A DNA stretch of 64,000 nucleotides from Sinomonas atrocyanea (GCF_030812675.1 NZ_JAUSTE010000006.1:1-64000); one strand, 5' to 3'. Shown: positions 33,615 through 42,668, numbered from the stretch's first letter. The notes: generated from the letters alone by a model not told the origin. Numbers and translations: made by a program.

Positions 33615-34478
33615 TCAGCCGATGCCGGCCGGTGCCGGCTCCCGCTCCGGCTCTGCGGCGGCCTTCCCCGCGCGGGCGGTCCTCCCCGAAACACGCCGCT
33701 CGAGGTACCGGGCGAAGTGCGAGATGAGGATGTTCGTGACCACGTACACCGCGGCGATGACGAGGAAGGTCTGGATGAGGTGGTTGGTGTACGCGGTGAG
33801 GTTGTTCGCAGTCTTCATCAGCTCGGGATAGCTGACGGCGTAGCCGAGGGTCGTGTCCTTCAGGAGCACCACGAGCTGGGCCACCATGGACGGCACGACG
33901 ATCCGGACGGCCTGCGGCAGCACCACGAACCGGGTCGCCTGCGAGTTCCGCATCCCCAGGCTCAGGGCCGCCTCGACCTGGCCGGCCGGAAGGGCGAGGA
34001 TCCCGGCGCGGAAGATCTCGGCCATCACCGCCGAGCTGCACAGCGTGATGGGGATGACGAGCTTCCAGAAGATGTCAGGGTTGATCCCGTAGTTCGGCAG
34101 GCCGCTGACGAAGATGTACACCACGAGCAGCAGGGGCACCGACCGGAAGAACTCGATGTACGCCGTCGCGGGCCAGCGCAGCCACGGACGGTGCGAGGTG
34201 CGGCCGAGGGCCATGAGGAGCGCCGTCGGGATCGCGAACAGCGCCGACGCGGCCGCCGCGAGCGCGGTGTTGCCGAGGCCGGCCAGGAGGAACTGGATGT
34301 AGGGCCACTGGGTGAACTCGGCCCAGCGGTCGGAGGCGAGCTGCCCGGCCTGGCCGAAGCGCTGCACGACGAGGAAGGCCACGGCGAGGATCGCGAGGAC
34401 GCTCAGCACCGTGACGATCCGGATCGTGCGCCGGCCGCGGGGGCCCGCGGCGTCGAAGATGTGCTCCTGGGTGCTCAC
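33615..34478 (-). CDS. polar amino acid ABC transporter permease
   Basis: 287-residue HisM/GluD-like permease. About five helices; the EAA-type loop is AALSLGMRNSQATRFVVLPQAVRIVVPSM-like, and YIEFFRSVPLLLVVYI is the family's helix signature. GTG start overlaps the stop of the first permease gene. The Arg/Glu/Pro tail after ARYLERR is variable. Forms a pair with the upstream permease. Confidence 0.9.
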   Translation of the reverse strand: MSTQEHIFDAAGPRGRRTIRIVTVLSVLAILAVAFLVVQRFGQAGQLASDRWAEFTQWPYIQFLLAGLGNTALAAAASALFAIPTALLMALGRTSHRPWLRWPATAYIEFFRSVPLLLVVYIFVSGLPNYGINPDIFWKLVIPITLCSSAVMAEIFRAGILALPAGQVEAALSLGMRNSQATRFVVLPQAVRIVVPSMVAQLVVLLKDTTLGYAVSYPELMKTANNLTAYTNHLIQTFLVIAAVYVVTNILISHFARYLERRVSGRTARAGKAAAEPEREPAPAGIG

Positions 34479-35122
34479 CGCTGGACCCTCCACCGCTTCT
34501 CGAGCCGCGCCCCCACCCCGCCTGCGAGCAGCGAGATGATCACGTAGGCGAACGCGACGATGCCGTACGCCGTGAGGCCCAGGGCTGCCTGGTTGTTGAT
34601 CTCGGAGACCTGCAGGGTGAGGTCCTTGACACCGATGACGCCCGCGAGCGAGGAGCTCAGCAGGATCCCGATGAACACGTTCACGAGCGGCTGGACCACG
34701 CTCCGGTAGGCCTGCGGGAACAGGACGTGGCGGAGCACCCCGAAGAAGTCCAGGCCGATCGAGCGCGCGGCCTCGATCTGCCCGACAGAGACGGCGTTGA
34801 TGCCGGTGCGGATCGCCTCGCAGGTGAAGGCGCCCCCGAGCAGGGTCATGGACAGCGCCGCGCACGTGAAGAGGTCGAACGTCAGCCCGATGTCCGGCAG
34901 CCCGAACGTCACCACGACGAGGAGGCTGATCAGCGGGATGTTGACGAACAGCTCCACGTACACCCGCCCCACCGCGCGCAGCGGCACGATGGGGCTGATC
35001 CGGAAGGCGGCCATCACGGTGCCGAGCACGAGCGAGCCCAGAAAGCTCACCGCGGTGAGCCTGACCGTCATCCACAGCCCGTCGAGCAGCTCCGGGAGGT
35101 AGGTGGTGAACAGCTCCTGCAT
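34475..35122 (-). CDS. polar amino acid ABC transporter permease
   Basis: 215-residue GluC/HisQ-like permease. YVELFVNIPLISLLVVVTFG is the periplasmic helix motif and EAARSIGLDFFGVLRHVLFPQAYR contains the ATPase-contact loop. It follows the binding protein by 10 bases and overlaps the next permease, so the three genes form one transcript. No ATP-binding subunit is present nearby. Confidence 0.91.
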   Translation of the reverse strand: MQELFTTYLPELLDGLWMTVRLTAVSFLGSLVLGTVMAAFRISPIVPLRAVGRVYVELFVNIPLISLLVVVTFGLPDIGLTFDLFTCAALSMTLLGGAFTCEAIRTGINAVSVGQIEAARSIGLDFFGVLRHVLFPQAYRSVVQPLVNVFIGILLSSSLAGVIGVKDLTLQVSEINNQAALGLTAYGIVAFAYVIISLLAGGVGARLEKRWRVQR

Positions 35123-35132
35123 GGCGGCCGGG

Positions 35133-36104
35133 TCAGGAGGCGATGGCCGGCGGCTTGGGCGGATCCGTCTTGACGACCTGGCCCACGGTGGCCTTCCAGA
35201 GCGCGGCCCAGGTGCCGTCCTCCTCGATGGACTTGAGCCAGGCGTTGACGAACGCGAGCGCGTCGCTGCCCTTGTGCAGCCCGATCCCGTACGGGTCGGA
35301 GTTGCCGAACGGGTCGCCGACGATCTTGACGTCCTTGTTCTTGGCCACGTCCGAGAGCAGGATCGACTGGTCGATCACGTAGGCGTCCACGCGGCCCTGC
35401 TGGACGGCGGCGAGGCACTTGGGGTTGTCGTCGAACGTCTGCACGTTCGCCTTCGGCGCGTACTTCTGCAGGAGGGCGACGCCGGTGCTCGCCGCCTGGG
35501 TGGCGACGTTCTTGCCGGCGAGGTCATCGACGGAGTTGATGCTCGAGTTCGTCGACTTCACGAGGATGGCCGACTTCGACTCGTAGTACGGCCCGGCGAA
35601 GTCGACCTTCTGCTGGCGTGCCGGCGTGATCGAGTAGGTCGCGATGACGAGGTCCACGGACTGGTTCTGCAGCAGGGTCTCACGGGTGTCCACCGTGACC
35701 TGGCTGAGGTTCTCCTTGGGCTGGCCGGTGATGTACTTCGCGAGCAGCTGGGAGATGCCGGCGTCGAAGCCCGCGACCTTCCCGGTGGCCGGGTCCCGCA
35801 GCGAGAACAGCGAGGACGTGTCGGTGCCGCCCCGGTTGATCATGCCCCGGGCCTTGATGGCCTTGGCCCACGCGTTCCCGTCCACGAGCGAGGCGTCCGC
35901 GACCTTGCCCTTCGACAGCACGGCGTCGTACGCCGCGAGGTCGATCACCGATCCGGAGGCACCCGCCGAACCCGACCCGGACGGCGCCGGGAGCGAGGGG
36001 CTGCTCGAGCACGCGGCCAGCGCACCTGCGCCCAGGGTCCCCAGGCCGATGCCGAGGAGCTTCCTCCTGCTGAGCTGGAGCCCGGCGATCTCGATGCGTT
36101 CCAT
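35133..36104 (-). CDS. amino acid ABC transporter substrate-binding lipoprotein (glutamate type)
   Basis: 323-residue binding protein of the GluB/PBPb family. Twin-arginine SRRKLLGIG and lipobox LAAC (Cys about 32) predict a Tat-exported lipoprotein. FDAGISQLLAKYITGQ and VDLVIATYSITPARQQKVDFAGPYY are the ligand-binding core and hinge typical of glutamate/aspartate binders. ATG 36104 has GGAGG upstream; 36149 has not. First gene of binding protein-permease-permease. Confidence 0.91.
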   Translation of the reverse strand: MERIEIAGLQLSRRKLLGIGLGTLGAGALAACSSSPSLPAPSGSGSAGASGSVIDLAAYDAVLSKGKVADASLVDGNAWAKAIKARGMINRGGTDTSSLFSLRDPATGKVAGFDAGISQLLAKYITGQPKENLSQVTVDTRETLLQNQSVDLVIATYSITPARQQKVDFAGPYYESKSAILVKSTNSSINSVDDLAGKNVATQAASTGVALLQKYAPKANVQTFDDNPKCLAAVQQGRVDAYVIDQSILLSDVAKNKDVKIVGDPFGNSDPYGIGLHKGSDALAFVNAWLKSIEEDGTWAALWKATVGQVVKTDPPKPPAIAS

Positions 36105-36278
36105 GGGTGTACCTCCATGACGTCTGGCCCGCGAGCGCGGGCCGTCCAATGGCGGGGCCGAGGCCCCTCGACGATCTACGATTCGCCAGTCTAAGCATGA
36201 TTTCCGTCACGCACGCAGGTGCGCCGCGGGAAACGTGGGACTACTGTGAAAATCCCCAGACCCTCCGAACGCTAGGAC

Positions 36279-37478
36279 GTGCACGTGGACGTGGACCTGG
36301 AAGCGACCGAACCAGCTGTCTCGCCGGAGACGATGGAGTGGATCACGCGGCTGATCGAGCTCGACACGACGAGCCGGGACACGAACCTGCCGCTCATCGA
36401 CCTCGTGGCCGCGGAGGTGCGCCGCCACGGCGTCGAGCCCGTCCTGGTCCCGAATGCGGACGGGAGTAAGGCCAACCTGGTCGCCACGTTCCCGGCCTCG
36501 GACGGCTCGGTCCACGGCGGGATCGTCCTCTCCGGCCACACCGACGTGGTCCCCGTGGACGGCCAGGAGTGGTCGAGCGCACCGTTCACGCCCCAGGTCC
36601 GCGACGGGCGCCTGTACGGCCGGGGGGCGTGCGACATGAAGGGGTTCGTGGGAGCCGTCGTCGCCCGGATTGGGCAGATCGCCGCCTCGGACCTGCGCGA
36701 GCCGCTCCATCTCGCGTTCTCCTACGACGAGGAGATCGGCTGCCTCGGTGCCGAGGACCTCGTCAAGGACATGGTGGGGCGCGGGCTCCGCCCGAGGGCG
36801 TGCATCGTCGGCGAGCCCACGGGCATGCGGGTGATCCGCGGCCACAAGTCCATCAACCTCGTCCGCGTGGACTTCCACGGCGTCGCCGCCCACTCCTCGC
36901 TCACGCCGCGGGGCGTGAACGCGATCGAGCACGCCGCGGCGTTCGCCCGGTTCGTCCGCTCGGTGGCCGACGAGTTCCGCGAGCAGGGCCCGTACGACGA
37001 CGCGTTCGATGTCCCGTACACGACCTGCACCGTCAACCTCATCGAGGGCGGAATCGCCGTCAACACGATCCCGGCGGACTGCAGCCTCCACTTCGAGTTC
37101 CGGTCCATCGGCGGCGTCGACTCCCGCGCCCTCCTCGAGCGCTTCCGGGCTGAACTCACGCGCATCGAGGGAAAGATGAGGGCGGAGCACCCGCAGGCGG
37201 GCCTCGACGTGACCATCGTCGCCGCCGCACCGGGCCTCGAGACGGCAGCGGACGCCGAGGTGGTCCGCCTCGCCGCCGAGTTCGGCGGCGAGCCGAGCAC
37301 CGAGAAGGTCGCGTACGGCACCGAGGCCGGCCTGTTCGACCAGGGCGGCATCCCCACGGTCGTATGCGGCCCCGGGGACATCGCCCAGGCCCACTCCGCC
37401 GACGAGTACGTCGACCTGCCCCAGCTGGCGCGCTGCGAGGCCTTCCTCGACCGCGTCATCGCCCACCTGAAGGCCTGA
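36279..37478 (+). CDS. M20-family deacetylase, acetylornithine deacetylase-like
   Basis: 399-residue zinc hydrolase of the ArgE/DapE group. GIVLSGHTDVVPVDGQEWSS holds the first metal His and Asp, GRGACDMKGFVG the bridging Asp, and SYDEEIGCLGA the catalytic Glu pair; HSADEYVD near the C-terminus holds the last His. It removes N-acyl groups from ornithine or related amino acids. GTG at 36279 is used; in-frame GTGs follow at 36285 and 36291. It lies divergent to the amino-acid importer and upstream of an MHS transporter, not in an arginine cluster, so a catabolic role is possible. Confidence 0.88.
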   Translation: MHVDVDLEATEPAVSPETMEWITRLIELDTTSRDTNLPLIDLVAAEVRRHGVEPVLVPNADGSKANLVATFPASDGSVHGGIVLSGHTDVVPVDGQEWSSAPFTPQVRDGRLYGRGACDMKGFVGAVVARIGQIAASDLREPLHLAFSYDEEIGCLGAEDLVKDMVGRGLRPRACIVGEPTGMRVIRGHKSINLVRVDFHGVAAHSSLTPRGVNAIEHAAAFARFVRSVADEFREQGPYDDAFDVPYTTCTVNLIEGGIAVNTIPADCSLHFEFRSIGGVDSRALLERFRAELTRIEGKMRAEHPQAGLDVTIVAAAPGLETAADAEVVRLAAEFGGEPSTEKVAYGTEAGLFDQGGIPTVVCGPGDIAQAHSADEYVDLPQLARCEAFLDRVIAHLKA

Positions 37479-37506
37479 CCGGCCCGGACCCACCCGAAGG
37501 AGCGCC

Positions 37507-38790
37507 ATGCCAGCCATCCCCGCCACCGCCGGGGTCACCCCGGAACGGCTCGCCGCGGCCCGCCGGGCCGTCGTCAGCAGCTCGATCGGCGCCGCGCTCG
37601 AGTGGTTCGACATCATCGTCTACGCCTCGTTCGCGATCGTGATCGCCGAGAACTTCTTCCCGGAGGGCGACAGCACCCTCGGTCTTATCCTGACCTTCGC
37701 GACGTTCGCCATCTCCTACCTGGTCCGGCCCCTCGGCGGCATGTTCCTGGGCTCGTACGGCGACCGGCACGGCCGCAAGAAGGCCCTGACCGTCACCCTC
37801 GCGCTCATGATGCTCGGGACCCTCATCATGGCCATCGCCCCGACCCATGCGCTCATCGGGGCGTGGGCGGGGATCATCATCCTCATCTCGCGGCTCATCC
37901 AGGGCTTCTCTGCCGGCGGCGAGTTCGGCACCGCCACGACCTTCCTCGTCGAGACCGCCCCGCACCGCAAGGCCTACTACGCCTCGTGGCAGGTCGCGGC
38001 CCAGGGCATCTCGATGTTCCTGGCCTCCGCGTTCGGGTTCGCGCTGTTCAGCTGGCTGACGAAGGACCAGCTGTACTCGTGGGGCTGGCGCATCCCGTTC
38101 ATCCTGGGGATCTTCATCGGCCCGGTGGGCCTCTACATCCGCTCGCGCCTGACCGAGACGGAGGAGTTCGAGCGGAGCGAGAAGCACGCCGCGCCGATCC
38201 GCGCCGTCTTCTCCACCCACCTCGGCAGGCTCCTGGCCGCCTCGGCGAGCATCGGCGTCGCCACCATCTCGATCTACCTGATCCTCTACATGCCCACCTT
38301 CGCGGTGAAGAGCCTGCATGTCACCGCGGGCGCCGCCTATCTGGGCGGCGTGGTCGCGGGCCTCGTGATCCTCGTCGGGACGCCGTTCGTCGGCAGCCTC
38401 GCCGACCGGGTGGGCCCGGCGCGGCTCATGCTCTGGGCCGCCGTGGCGGCCCTCGTGCTCGCATGGCCGCTCTTCCAGCTGATCATCAGCACCCCGACGC
38501 TGCCGGTCTTCATCCTCGTCATCACGGCACTCGGCATCCTGTGCGCGCTCTACTTCGGCCCGCTGCCCACCCTGCTCACCGAGATCTTCCCGATCAACGT
38601 GCGCACCACCGGGGTGGGCGTGGCCTACAACGTGGGCGTCACCGTGATGGGCGGCCTCGCACCGCTCGTGCTCACGTGGCTCCTGGGCCTCACGGGCGCC
38701 CTGGCCGCGCCGAGCTTCTACTACATGGCGGTGGCCGTGATCTCGCTGATCGGGCTCGCCGTCGCGAAGCGGAAATACCACGCCCGGTGA
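37507..38790 (+). CDS. MFS transporter, metabolite:H+ symporter (MHS) family
   Basis: 427-residue, 12-helix symporter. ALEWFDIIVYASFAIVIAENFF is the characteristic first helix, GSYGDRHGRKKAL the loop 2-3 signature, and RLIQGFSAGGEFGTATTFL the helix 4-5 block of KgtP/ShiA/ProP-like carriers of organic acids and betaines. It starts 28 bases after the deacetylase, GGAG upstream, so the two are probably one operon: uptake plus hydrolysis of an N-acyl compound is a reasonable guess. Confidence 0.92.
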   Translation: MPAIPATAGVTPERLAAARRAVVSSSIGAALEWFDIIVYASFAIVIAENFFPEGDSTLGLILTFATFAISYLVRPLGGMFLGSYGDRHGRKKALTVTLALMMLGTLIMAIAPTHALIGAWAGIIILISRLIQGFSAGGEFGTATTFLVETAPHRKAYYASWQVAAQGISMFLASAFGFALFSWLTKDQLYSWGWRIPFILGIFIGPVGLYIRSRLTETEEFERSEKHAAPIRAVFSTHLGRLLAASASIGVATISIYLILYMPTFAVKSLHVTAGAAYLGGVVAGLVILVGTPFVGSLADRVGPARLMLWAAVAALVLAWPLFQLIISTPTLPVFILVITALGILCALYFGPLPTLLTEIFPINVRTTGVGVAYNVGVTVMGGLAPLVLTWLLGLTGALAAPSFYYMAVAVISLIGLAVAKRKYHAR

Positions 38791-38797
38791 GACTGGG

Positions 38798-38827
38798 TTT
38801 CACCACCGCGGCGGGGACCGCTAGCGT
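38798..38827 (+). promoter_or_regulatory. candidate promoter of the crotonase gene
   Basis: TTTCAC (38798-38803) and TAGCGT (38822-38827) with an 18-base spacer, leaving about 33 bases of leader with a GAGG ribosome site before the ATG at 38867. Confidence 0.4.
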
Positions 38828-38866
38828 GGGGGTCGGAACACACCATCGACGGCGAGGACGTGACCC

Positions 38867-39709
38867 ATGGCCCCCACCAGCAGCGATTCGGCCAGCATCG
38901 ACCTGGGCAGCTACGCAACGCTCGAGCTCGAGCTCACGGAGGGCATCCTGACCCTCACCGTGAACCGCCCGAAGGCGCTCAACGCCCTCTCCCAGCAGGT
39001 CATCGCGGATCTGTGGAAGGCCTTCACCGCGATCGAGGACTCCTGCACGCACGACGCCGGGTGGCCCGTCCGCGGGGTCATCGTCACCGGCGCGGGGGGC
39101 AAGGCCTTCGTGGCGGGCGCGGACATCCGCGAGATGGCGTCGATGGATCCGGACGACGCCGCCGAGTATGCGCGCTCGGCGCAGGGCGTGACGCTCCTGA
39201 TCGAGAAGGTGCCGGTGCCGGTCATCGCGGCAGTGGACGGGTTCGCCCTCGGGGGCGGCTGCGAGCTGGCCCTCGCGTGCGACTTCATCTACGCCTCCGA
39301 GGCGGCGCAGTTCGGCCAGCCCGAGGTCAACCTCGGGCTCGTGCCGGGCTTCGGCGGCTCGGTGCGCCTGCCCCAGCGCGTGGGACTGGGTCCCGCGCGC
39401 GAGCTCATCTACACCGGCCGCCGGATCGACGCGGCCGAGGCCCTGCGCCTCGGGCTCGTCAACCGCGTCCTCCCCAGCCGCGAGGAGCTCCTCGCGGCGG
39501 CGCGCGCCACCCTCGGCGAGATCGCCCCGAAGGCCCCGCTCGCCGTCGGGCTCGCCAAGCAGTCCATCACCCGCGCGTACGGGCGCCACACCGGCCAGGG
39601 CCTCGAGATCGAGGCCGAGCTGTTCCGGGAGGCGTTCACCACCGAGGACATGCACGAGGGCACCGGGGCGTTCCTCGAGAAGCGCACGGCGGCGTTCGCC
39701 GGGAAGTAG
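38867..39709 (+). CDS. enoyl-CoA hydratase (crotonase)
   Basis: 280-residue enzyme that hydrates trans-2-enoyl-CoA, most likely crotonyl-CoA to 3-hydroxybutyryl-CoA. AFVAGADIREM and DGFALGGGCELALACD form the oxyanion hole and hold the first catalytic Glu; the second Glu is in FGQPEVNLGLVPGFGGSVRL. A short extra loop, SCTHDAG at residues 59-65, replaces the usual tight turn; it is coded by an exact, reverse-oriented copy of the window repeat. It could use crotonyl-CoA from the gcdH operon. Confidence 0.92.
   Translation: MAPTSSDSASIDLGSYATLELELTEGILTLTVNRPKALNALSQQVIADLWKAFTAIEDSCTHDAGWPVRGVIVTGAGGKAFVAGADIREMASMDPDDAAEYARSAQGVTLLIEKVPVPVIAAVDGFALGGGCELALACDFIYASEAAQFGQPEVNLGLVPGFGGSVRLPQRVGLGPARELIYTGRRIDAAEALRLGLVNRVLPSREELLAAARATLGEIAPKAPLAVGLAKQSITRAYGRHTGQGLEIEAELFREAFTTEDMHEGTGAFLEKRTAAFAGK
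39047..39060 (-). repeat. exact copy of the repeat core inside the crotonase gene, opposite orientation
   Basis: ACGCACGACGCCGG on the plus strand is the exact complement of CCGGCGTCGTGCGT. It codes for T-H-D-A-G in a surface loop. It is the only exact copy facing the other way. Confidence 0.55.
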
Positions 39710-39710
39710 C

Positions 39711-39726
39711 GCCGGCCGGAGCCGGC
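39711..39726 (+). terminator. short hairpin after the crotonase gene
   Basis: GCCGGC-CGGA-GCCGGC starting two bases after the stop codon. Only six pairs, so a weak call. Confidence 0.4.
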
Positions 39727-39756
39727 GGCCCGGGCTGCTGTGGCACCGGCCACAAG

Positions 39757-39772
39757 GGTTGAGAATTCAACC
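39757..39772. promoter_or_regulatory. MarR-type palindrome upstream of the flavin electron-transfer operon
   Basis: GGTTGAGAATTCAACC is a perfect inverted repeat with a TTGA-N4-TCAA centre, 65 bases before the membrane reductase start. Same centre as at 21649 and 45926. Confidence 0.55.
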
Positions 39773-39836
39773 AACGCACGGCTGAGGGCAAGGACCGCCA
39801 CAGCAAATCGACAGGGTGCTGCCCGATTGTTGAAGC

Positions 39837-41279
39837 ATGACGGCGACACTTCCCACTCCCCAGCCCCGCACGGAGGCACTGCCCCGGGCAACCCGGCGGG
39901 CCGCCCTGGGCCGTGAGCTCCGGGCCCGCGGACGGCGCCGCCTGATCGGCGCGGACCTGCTCAGCGTGGCCGCGTGGAGCTCGGCGGCCGCCGCCGTGGC
40001 CCTCTACCTCGCGGACGGCGGGGCCGGGCAGTTCGGCTCGGTCCCCTCGGCGCTCACCGCCATCGGCATCATCGCCGGGCTCATCGGCACGGACCTCGTG
40101 CTCGTGATGCTCCTCCTCGCCGCGCGGCTGCCCTGGATCGACCGGGCCATCGGCCACGACCGGGCCATGGCCGTGCACGGCAGCCTCGGCAAGCCCTCGC
40201 TCTACCTGCTCCTGGCCCACATGGTCTTCCTCCTGCTCGGCTACGGCGCCTCCGAGGGCCTCAACCCGATCGCCGAGGCCGTGAGCCTGTGGAACCTCGT
40301 GCCGGACATGTGGCTCGCCTTCGTCTCCATCGCGCTGTTCATCGCGGTCGTCGTGACCTCCCTCGTGGCGGTGCGGCGGAAGATGCCGTACGAGTTCTGG
40401 CACGGAATCCACCTCCTCACCTACGCGGCGGTCCTGACCGCCATTCCCCACCAGTTCAGCGTCGGCGCCCTCTTCGCCGAGGGGCACTGGCAGCGCCTCT
40501 ACTGGGAGGTCTTCTACTGGGGCGTGGTCGTGGCGCTCGTCTGGTTCCGCGTGGTCACCCCCCTGGTGCGCACGTGGCGCCACCAGCTCACGGTGACCCA
40601 GGTGGCCCAGGAGGGCGCCGGCGTCGTGAGCATCGAGATGACGGGCCTGCGCCTGCACGAGCTCACCGGAGAGGGCGGCCGGTTCTTCATCTGGCGCTTC
40701 CTGGCCCCCGGCCTGTGGTGGCACGCGCACCCGTTCAGCCTCTCCGCCGAGCCGCGCGGCGACGCCCTGCGCATCACCGTCCGCAGCCTCGGCCGCGGCA
40801 GCGCCGCCCTCGCGCGGCTCCGCCCGGGCACCAAAGTGGCCCTCGCCGGCCCCTACGGCAACTTCGCCCACACCTCCCGCACCCGCCCGGGCCTGGTGCT
40901 CGTCGGCTCGGGGATCGGCATCACCCCGATCCGCGCCCTGCTGGAGCGGGCCGAGTTCGCCCCCGGCGACGCGACAGTGATCCTGCGGGCCAGCGCCCCG
41001 CACCAGCTCTACCTGCGCGAGGAGATCGCCGCCCTGTGCCAGGCCCGTGGCGCGGTGCTGTACGAGCTCGTGGGCCGTCGCGCCCGCGGCAGCTCCTGGC
41101 TCCCCCGGCACCAGACGGGGCTGCACCTGACCGACTACCTCCCCGCCGGCGCCCCCACGCTGGCCGACTCCGACGTCTACGTCTGCGGACCCCGCGAGTG
41201 GTCCGACGCCGTCCTCGCCGACGCGAAGGCCTCCGGTTCCCGCGACGAGACCCTCCATCGCGAAAGGTTCGACTGGTGA
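39837..41279 (+). CDS. ferric-reductase-like membrane flavohaemoprotein
   Basis: 480-residue protein. About 1-230: six membrane helices of the ferric reductase transmembrane family with likely haem histidines in MAVHGSLGKPSLYLLLAHMV and FWHGIHLLTY. About 235-480: ferredoxin-NADP reductase-like module with HPFSLSAEP (FAD), GPYGNF, GSGIGITPIRALL (NAD(P) phosphates) and YVCGPREWSD. It should carry electrons from cytoplasmic NAD(P)H across the membrane. The next two genes, with coupled starts, encode an FMN-binding protein and the enzyme that attaches its FMN, so electrons probably pass to an extracellular flavin. Confidence 0.92.
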   Translation: MTATLPTPQPRTEALPRATRRAALGRELRARGRRRLIGADLLSVAAWSSAAAAVALYLADGGAGQFGSVPSALTAIGIIAGLIGTDLVLVMLLLAARLPWIDRAIGHDRAMAVHGSLGKPSLYLLLAHMVFLLLGYGASEGLNPIAEAVSLWNLVPDMWLAFVSIALFIAVVVTSLVAVRRKMPYEFWHGIHLLTYAAVLTAIPHQFSVGALFAEGHWQRLYWEVFYWGVVVALVWFRVVTPLVRTWRHQLTVTQVAQEGAGVVSIEMTGLRLHELTGEGGRFFIWRFLAPGLWWHAHPFSLSAEPRGDALRITVRSLGRGSAALARLRPGTKVALAGPYGNFAHTSRTRPGLVLVGSGIGITPIRALLERAEFAPGDATVILRASAPHQLYLREEIAALCQARGAVLYELVGRRARGSSWLPRHQTGLHLTDYLPAGAPTLADSDVYVCGPREWSDAVLADAKASGSRDETLHRERFDW

Positions 41280-41818
41280 GAAAACGCGCAGCACTCTCCG
41301 CCTCCGTCGCCTCCCTCGGCATCCTCGCCATCGGCTGGCAGGCCGGCGCGCACGCCCTCGAGGCCGCCCAGCCCACCGCAGCCGGCGCAGCCGGGACCTC
41401 CGGGACCCCCGGTGCGGCGAACGGCACGGGAAGCACGACGGCGGCCTCCGGCTCGGGCGCCTCCGGATCCTCCGCGTCGGGCTCGGGTTCCTCGGGCTCG
41501 GGGACCGCATCCCAGGCGACCGCGGGTGCGCAGGCCAAGGCCCAGACCACCTACGCGGGGCAGGCCGTCTCGACCCGCTACGGCGACGTCCAGGTCCAGA
41601 TCACCGTGCAGAACGGCAAGATCACCGACGTCACAGCCCTGCACCTGACCGACGCCGAGATGCGCTCCCAGATGATCAGCGCCAACGCGGCGCCGATCCT
41701 GCGCTCCGAGGTGCTCCAGGCCCAGTCTGCCAACATCCAGACCGTCAGCGGCGCCACGATCACCTCCGACGCCTACCTCCAGTCCCTCCAGGCGGCCCTC
41801 GATGCAGCCCATCTCTGA
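41276..41818 (+). CDS. secreted or anchored FMN-binding domain protein
   Basis: 180-residue protein. An N-terminal hydrophobic segment (ALSASVASLGILAIGWQAG) is a signal peptide or anchor, followed by a Gly/Ser/Ala/Thr linker of about 60 residues and an FMN-binding domain of the RnfG/NqrC type. SGAT (158-161) matches the covalent flavinylation motif, with Thr161 as the expected FMN attachment site. The GTG start overlaps the reductase stop; the 3' end overlaps apbE by 17 bases. Likely an extracytoplasmic one-electron carrier. Confidence 0.9.
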   Translation: MRKRAALSASVASLGILAIGWQAGAHALEAAQPTAAGAAGTSGTPGAANGTGSTTAASGSGASGSSASGSGSSGSGTASQATAGAQAKAQTTYAGQAVSTRYGDVQVQITVQNGKITDVTALHLTDAEMRSQMISANAAPILRSEVLQAQSANIQTVSGATITSDAYLQSLQAALDAAHL

Positions 41819-42668
41819 GCCCGCACCGGGCAACCCGGCGCCGACCGGCCCGGCACTGCGCGCCCGCACGTTCGTGTGCATGGGCACCGTGGTCAGCCTC
41901 ACCGTGCCCGTGGGTCCCGGCGAGGGCCTGCAGGCCGACCTCGCCCGGCTCGAGGCCGCGACCGCCGCGGTGGAGGACCAGTTCGCGGCCCTCGACGCCC
42001 AGTTCAGCCTGTACCGGCCCGACTCGGAGGCGAGCCGGATTGCCCGCGGCGAGCTGACCCTCCTGCAGGCCAGCCCCCTGATGCGGGAGCTGTACGCCGA
42101 CGCCGTGCGGTGGCGCCGCCGGACCGAGGGCGCCTTCACCCCCGAACGCCCGGACGGGCTGCTCGACCTGAGCGGGCTCGTCAAGGGCTACGCGATCGCC
42201 GAGGCGGGGCGCTCCCTTGCGGCGCTCGGCGTGCACGACTGGTGCCTCAACGCCGGCGGCGACGTGCTCGTCTCCGGTTCCCCCGCGCCGTCGTCCGCTG
42301 AGCCCTCCCCGTGGCTCGCCGGGATCGTGGACCCCGCCGACCGGCGCACCCTGCTGGGTGCCTGTCCGCTGGGGGCCCGGCCATCCCCGCGGCTCGCGCT
42401 GGCGACCTCGGGCTCGGCCGAGCGCGGCGACCACATCTGGACCGTGGGCCTGCGCGGCGCCTCCGGCCCCCGCCGGCCCGAGTTCACCCAGGTGAGCGTG
42501 GCGGCGCAGGACATCGTGACCGCGGACGTGCTCGCCACGGCGATCGTGGCCGGCGGCCGGCCCACCCTCGATGCGGTCACCGCCCGCTGGGAGGTGGACG
42601 TGCTCGCCGTGGCGGACGACGGCGGCCTGCTCGCCACCCCGGGATTCCGCGCCCCGCGCGCGGCGTAG
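41802..42668 (+). CDS. apbE: FAD:protein FMN transferase (ApbE family)
   Basis: 288-residue flavin transferase that moves FMN from FAD to Thr/Ser of a target protein using Mg2+. CMGTVVSLTV, LDAQFSLYRPDSEASRI, DLSGLVKGYAIAEA and LNAGGDVLVSG are the family blocks; TADVLATAIVAGG near the C-terminus carries a metal ligand. No clear signal peptide, so it may act inside the cell before export, unlike the lipoprotein form of Gram-negatives. It overlaps the FMN-binding gene, its obvious substrate. Confidence 0.94.
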   Translation: MQPISEPAPGNPAPTGPALRARTFVCMGTVVSLTVPVGPGEGLQADLARLEAATAAVEDQFAALDAQFSLYRPDSEASRIARGELTLLQASPLMRELYADAVRWRRRTEGAFTPERPDGLLDLSGLVKGYAIAEAGRSLAALGVHDWCLNAGGDVLVSGSPAPSSAEPSPWLAGIVDPADRRTLLGACPLGARPSPRLALATSGSAERGDHIWTVGLRGASGPRRPEFTQVSVAAQDIVTADVLATAIVAGGRPTLDAVTARWEVDVLAVADDGGLLATPGFRAPRAA

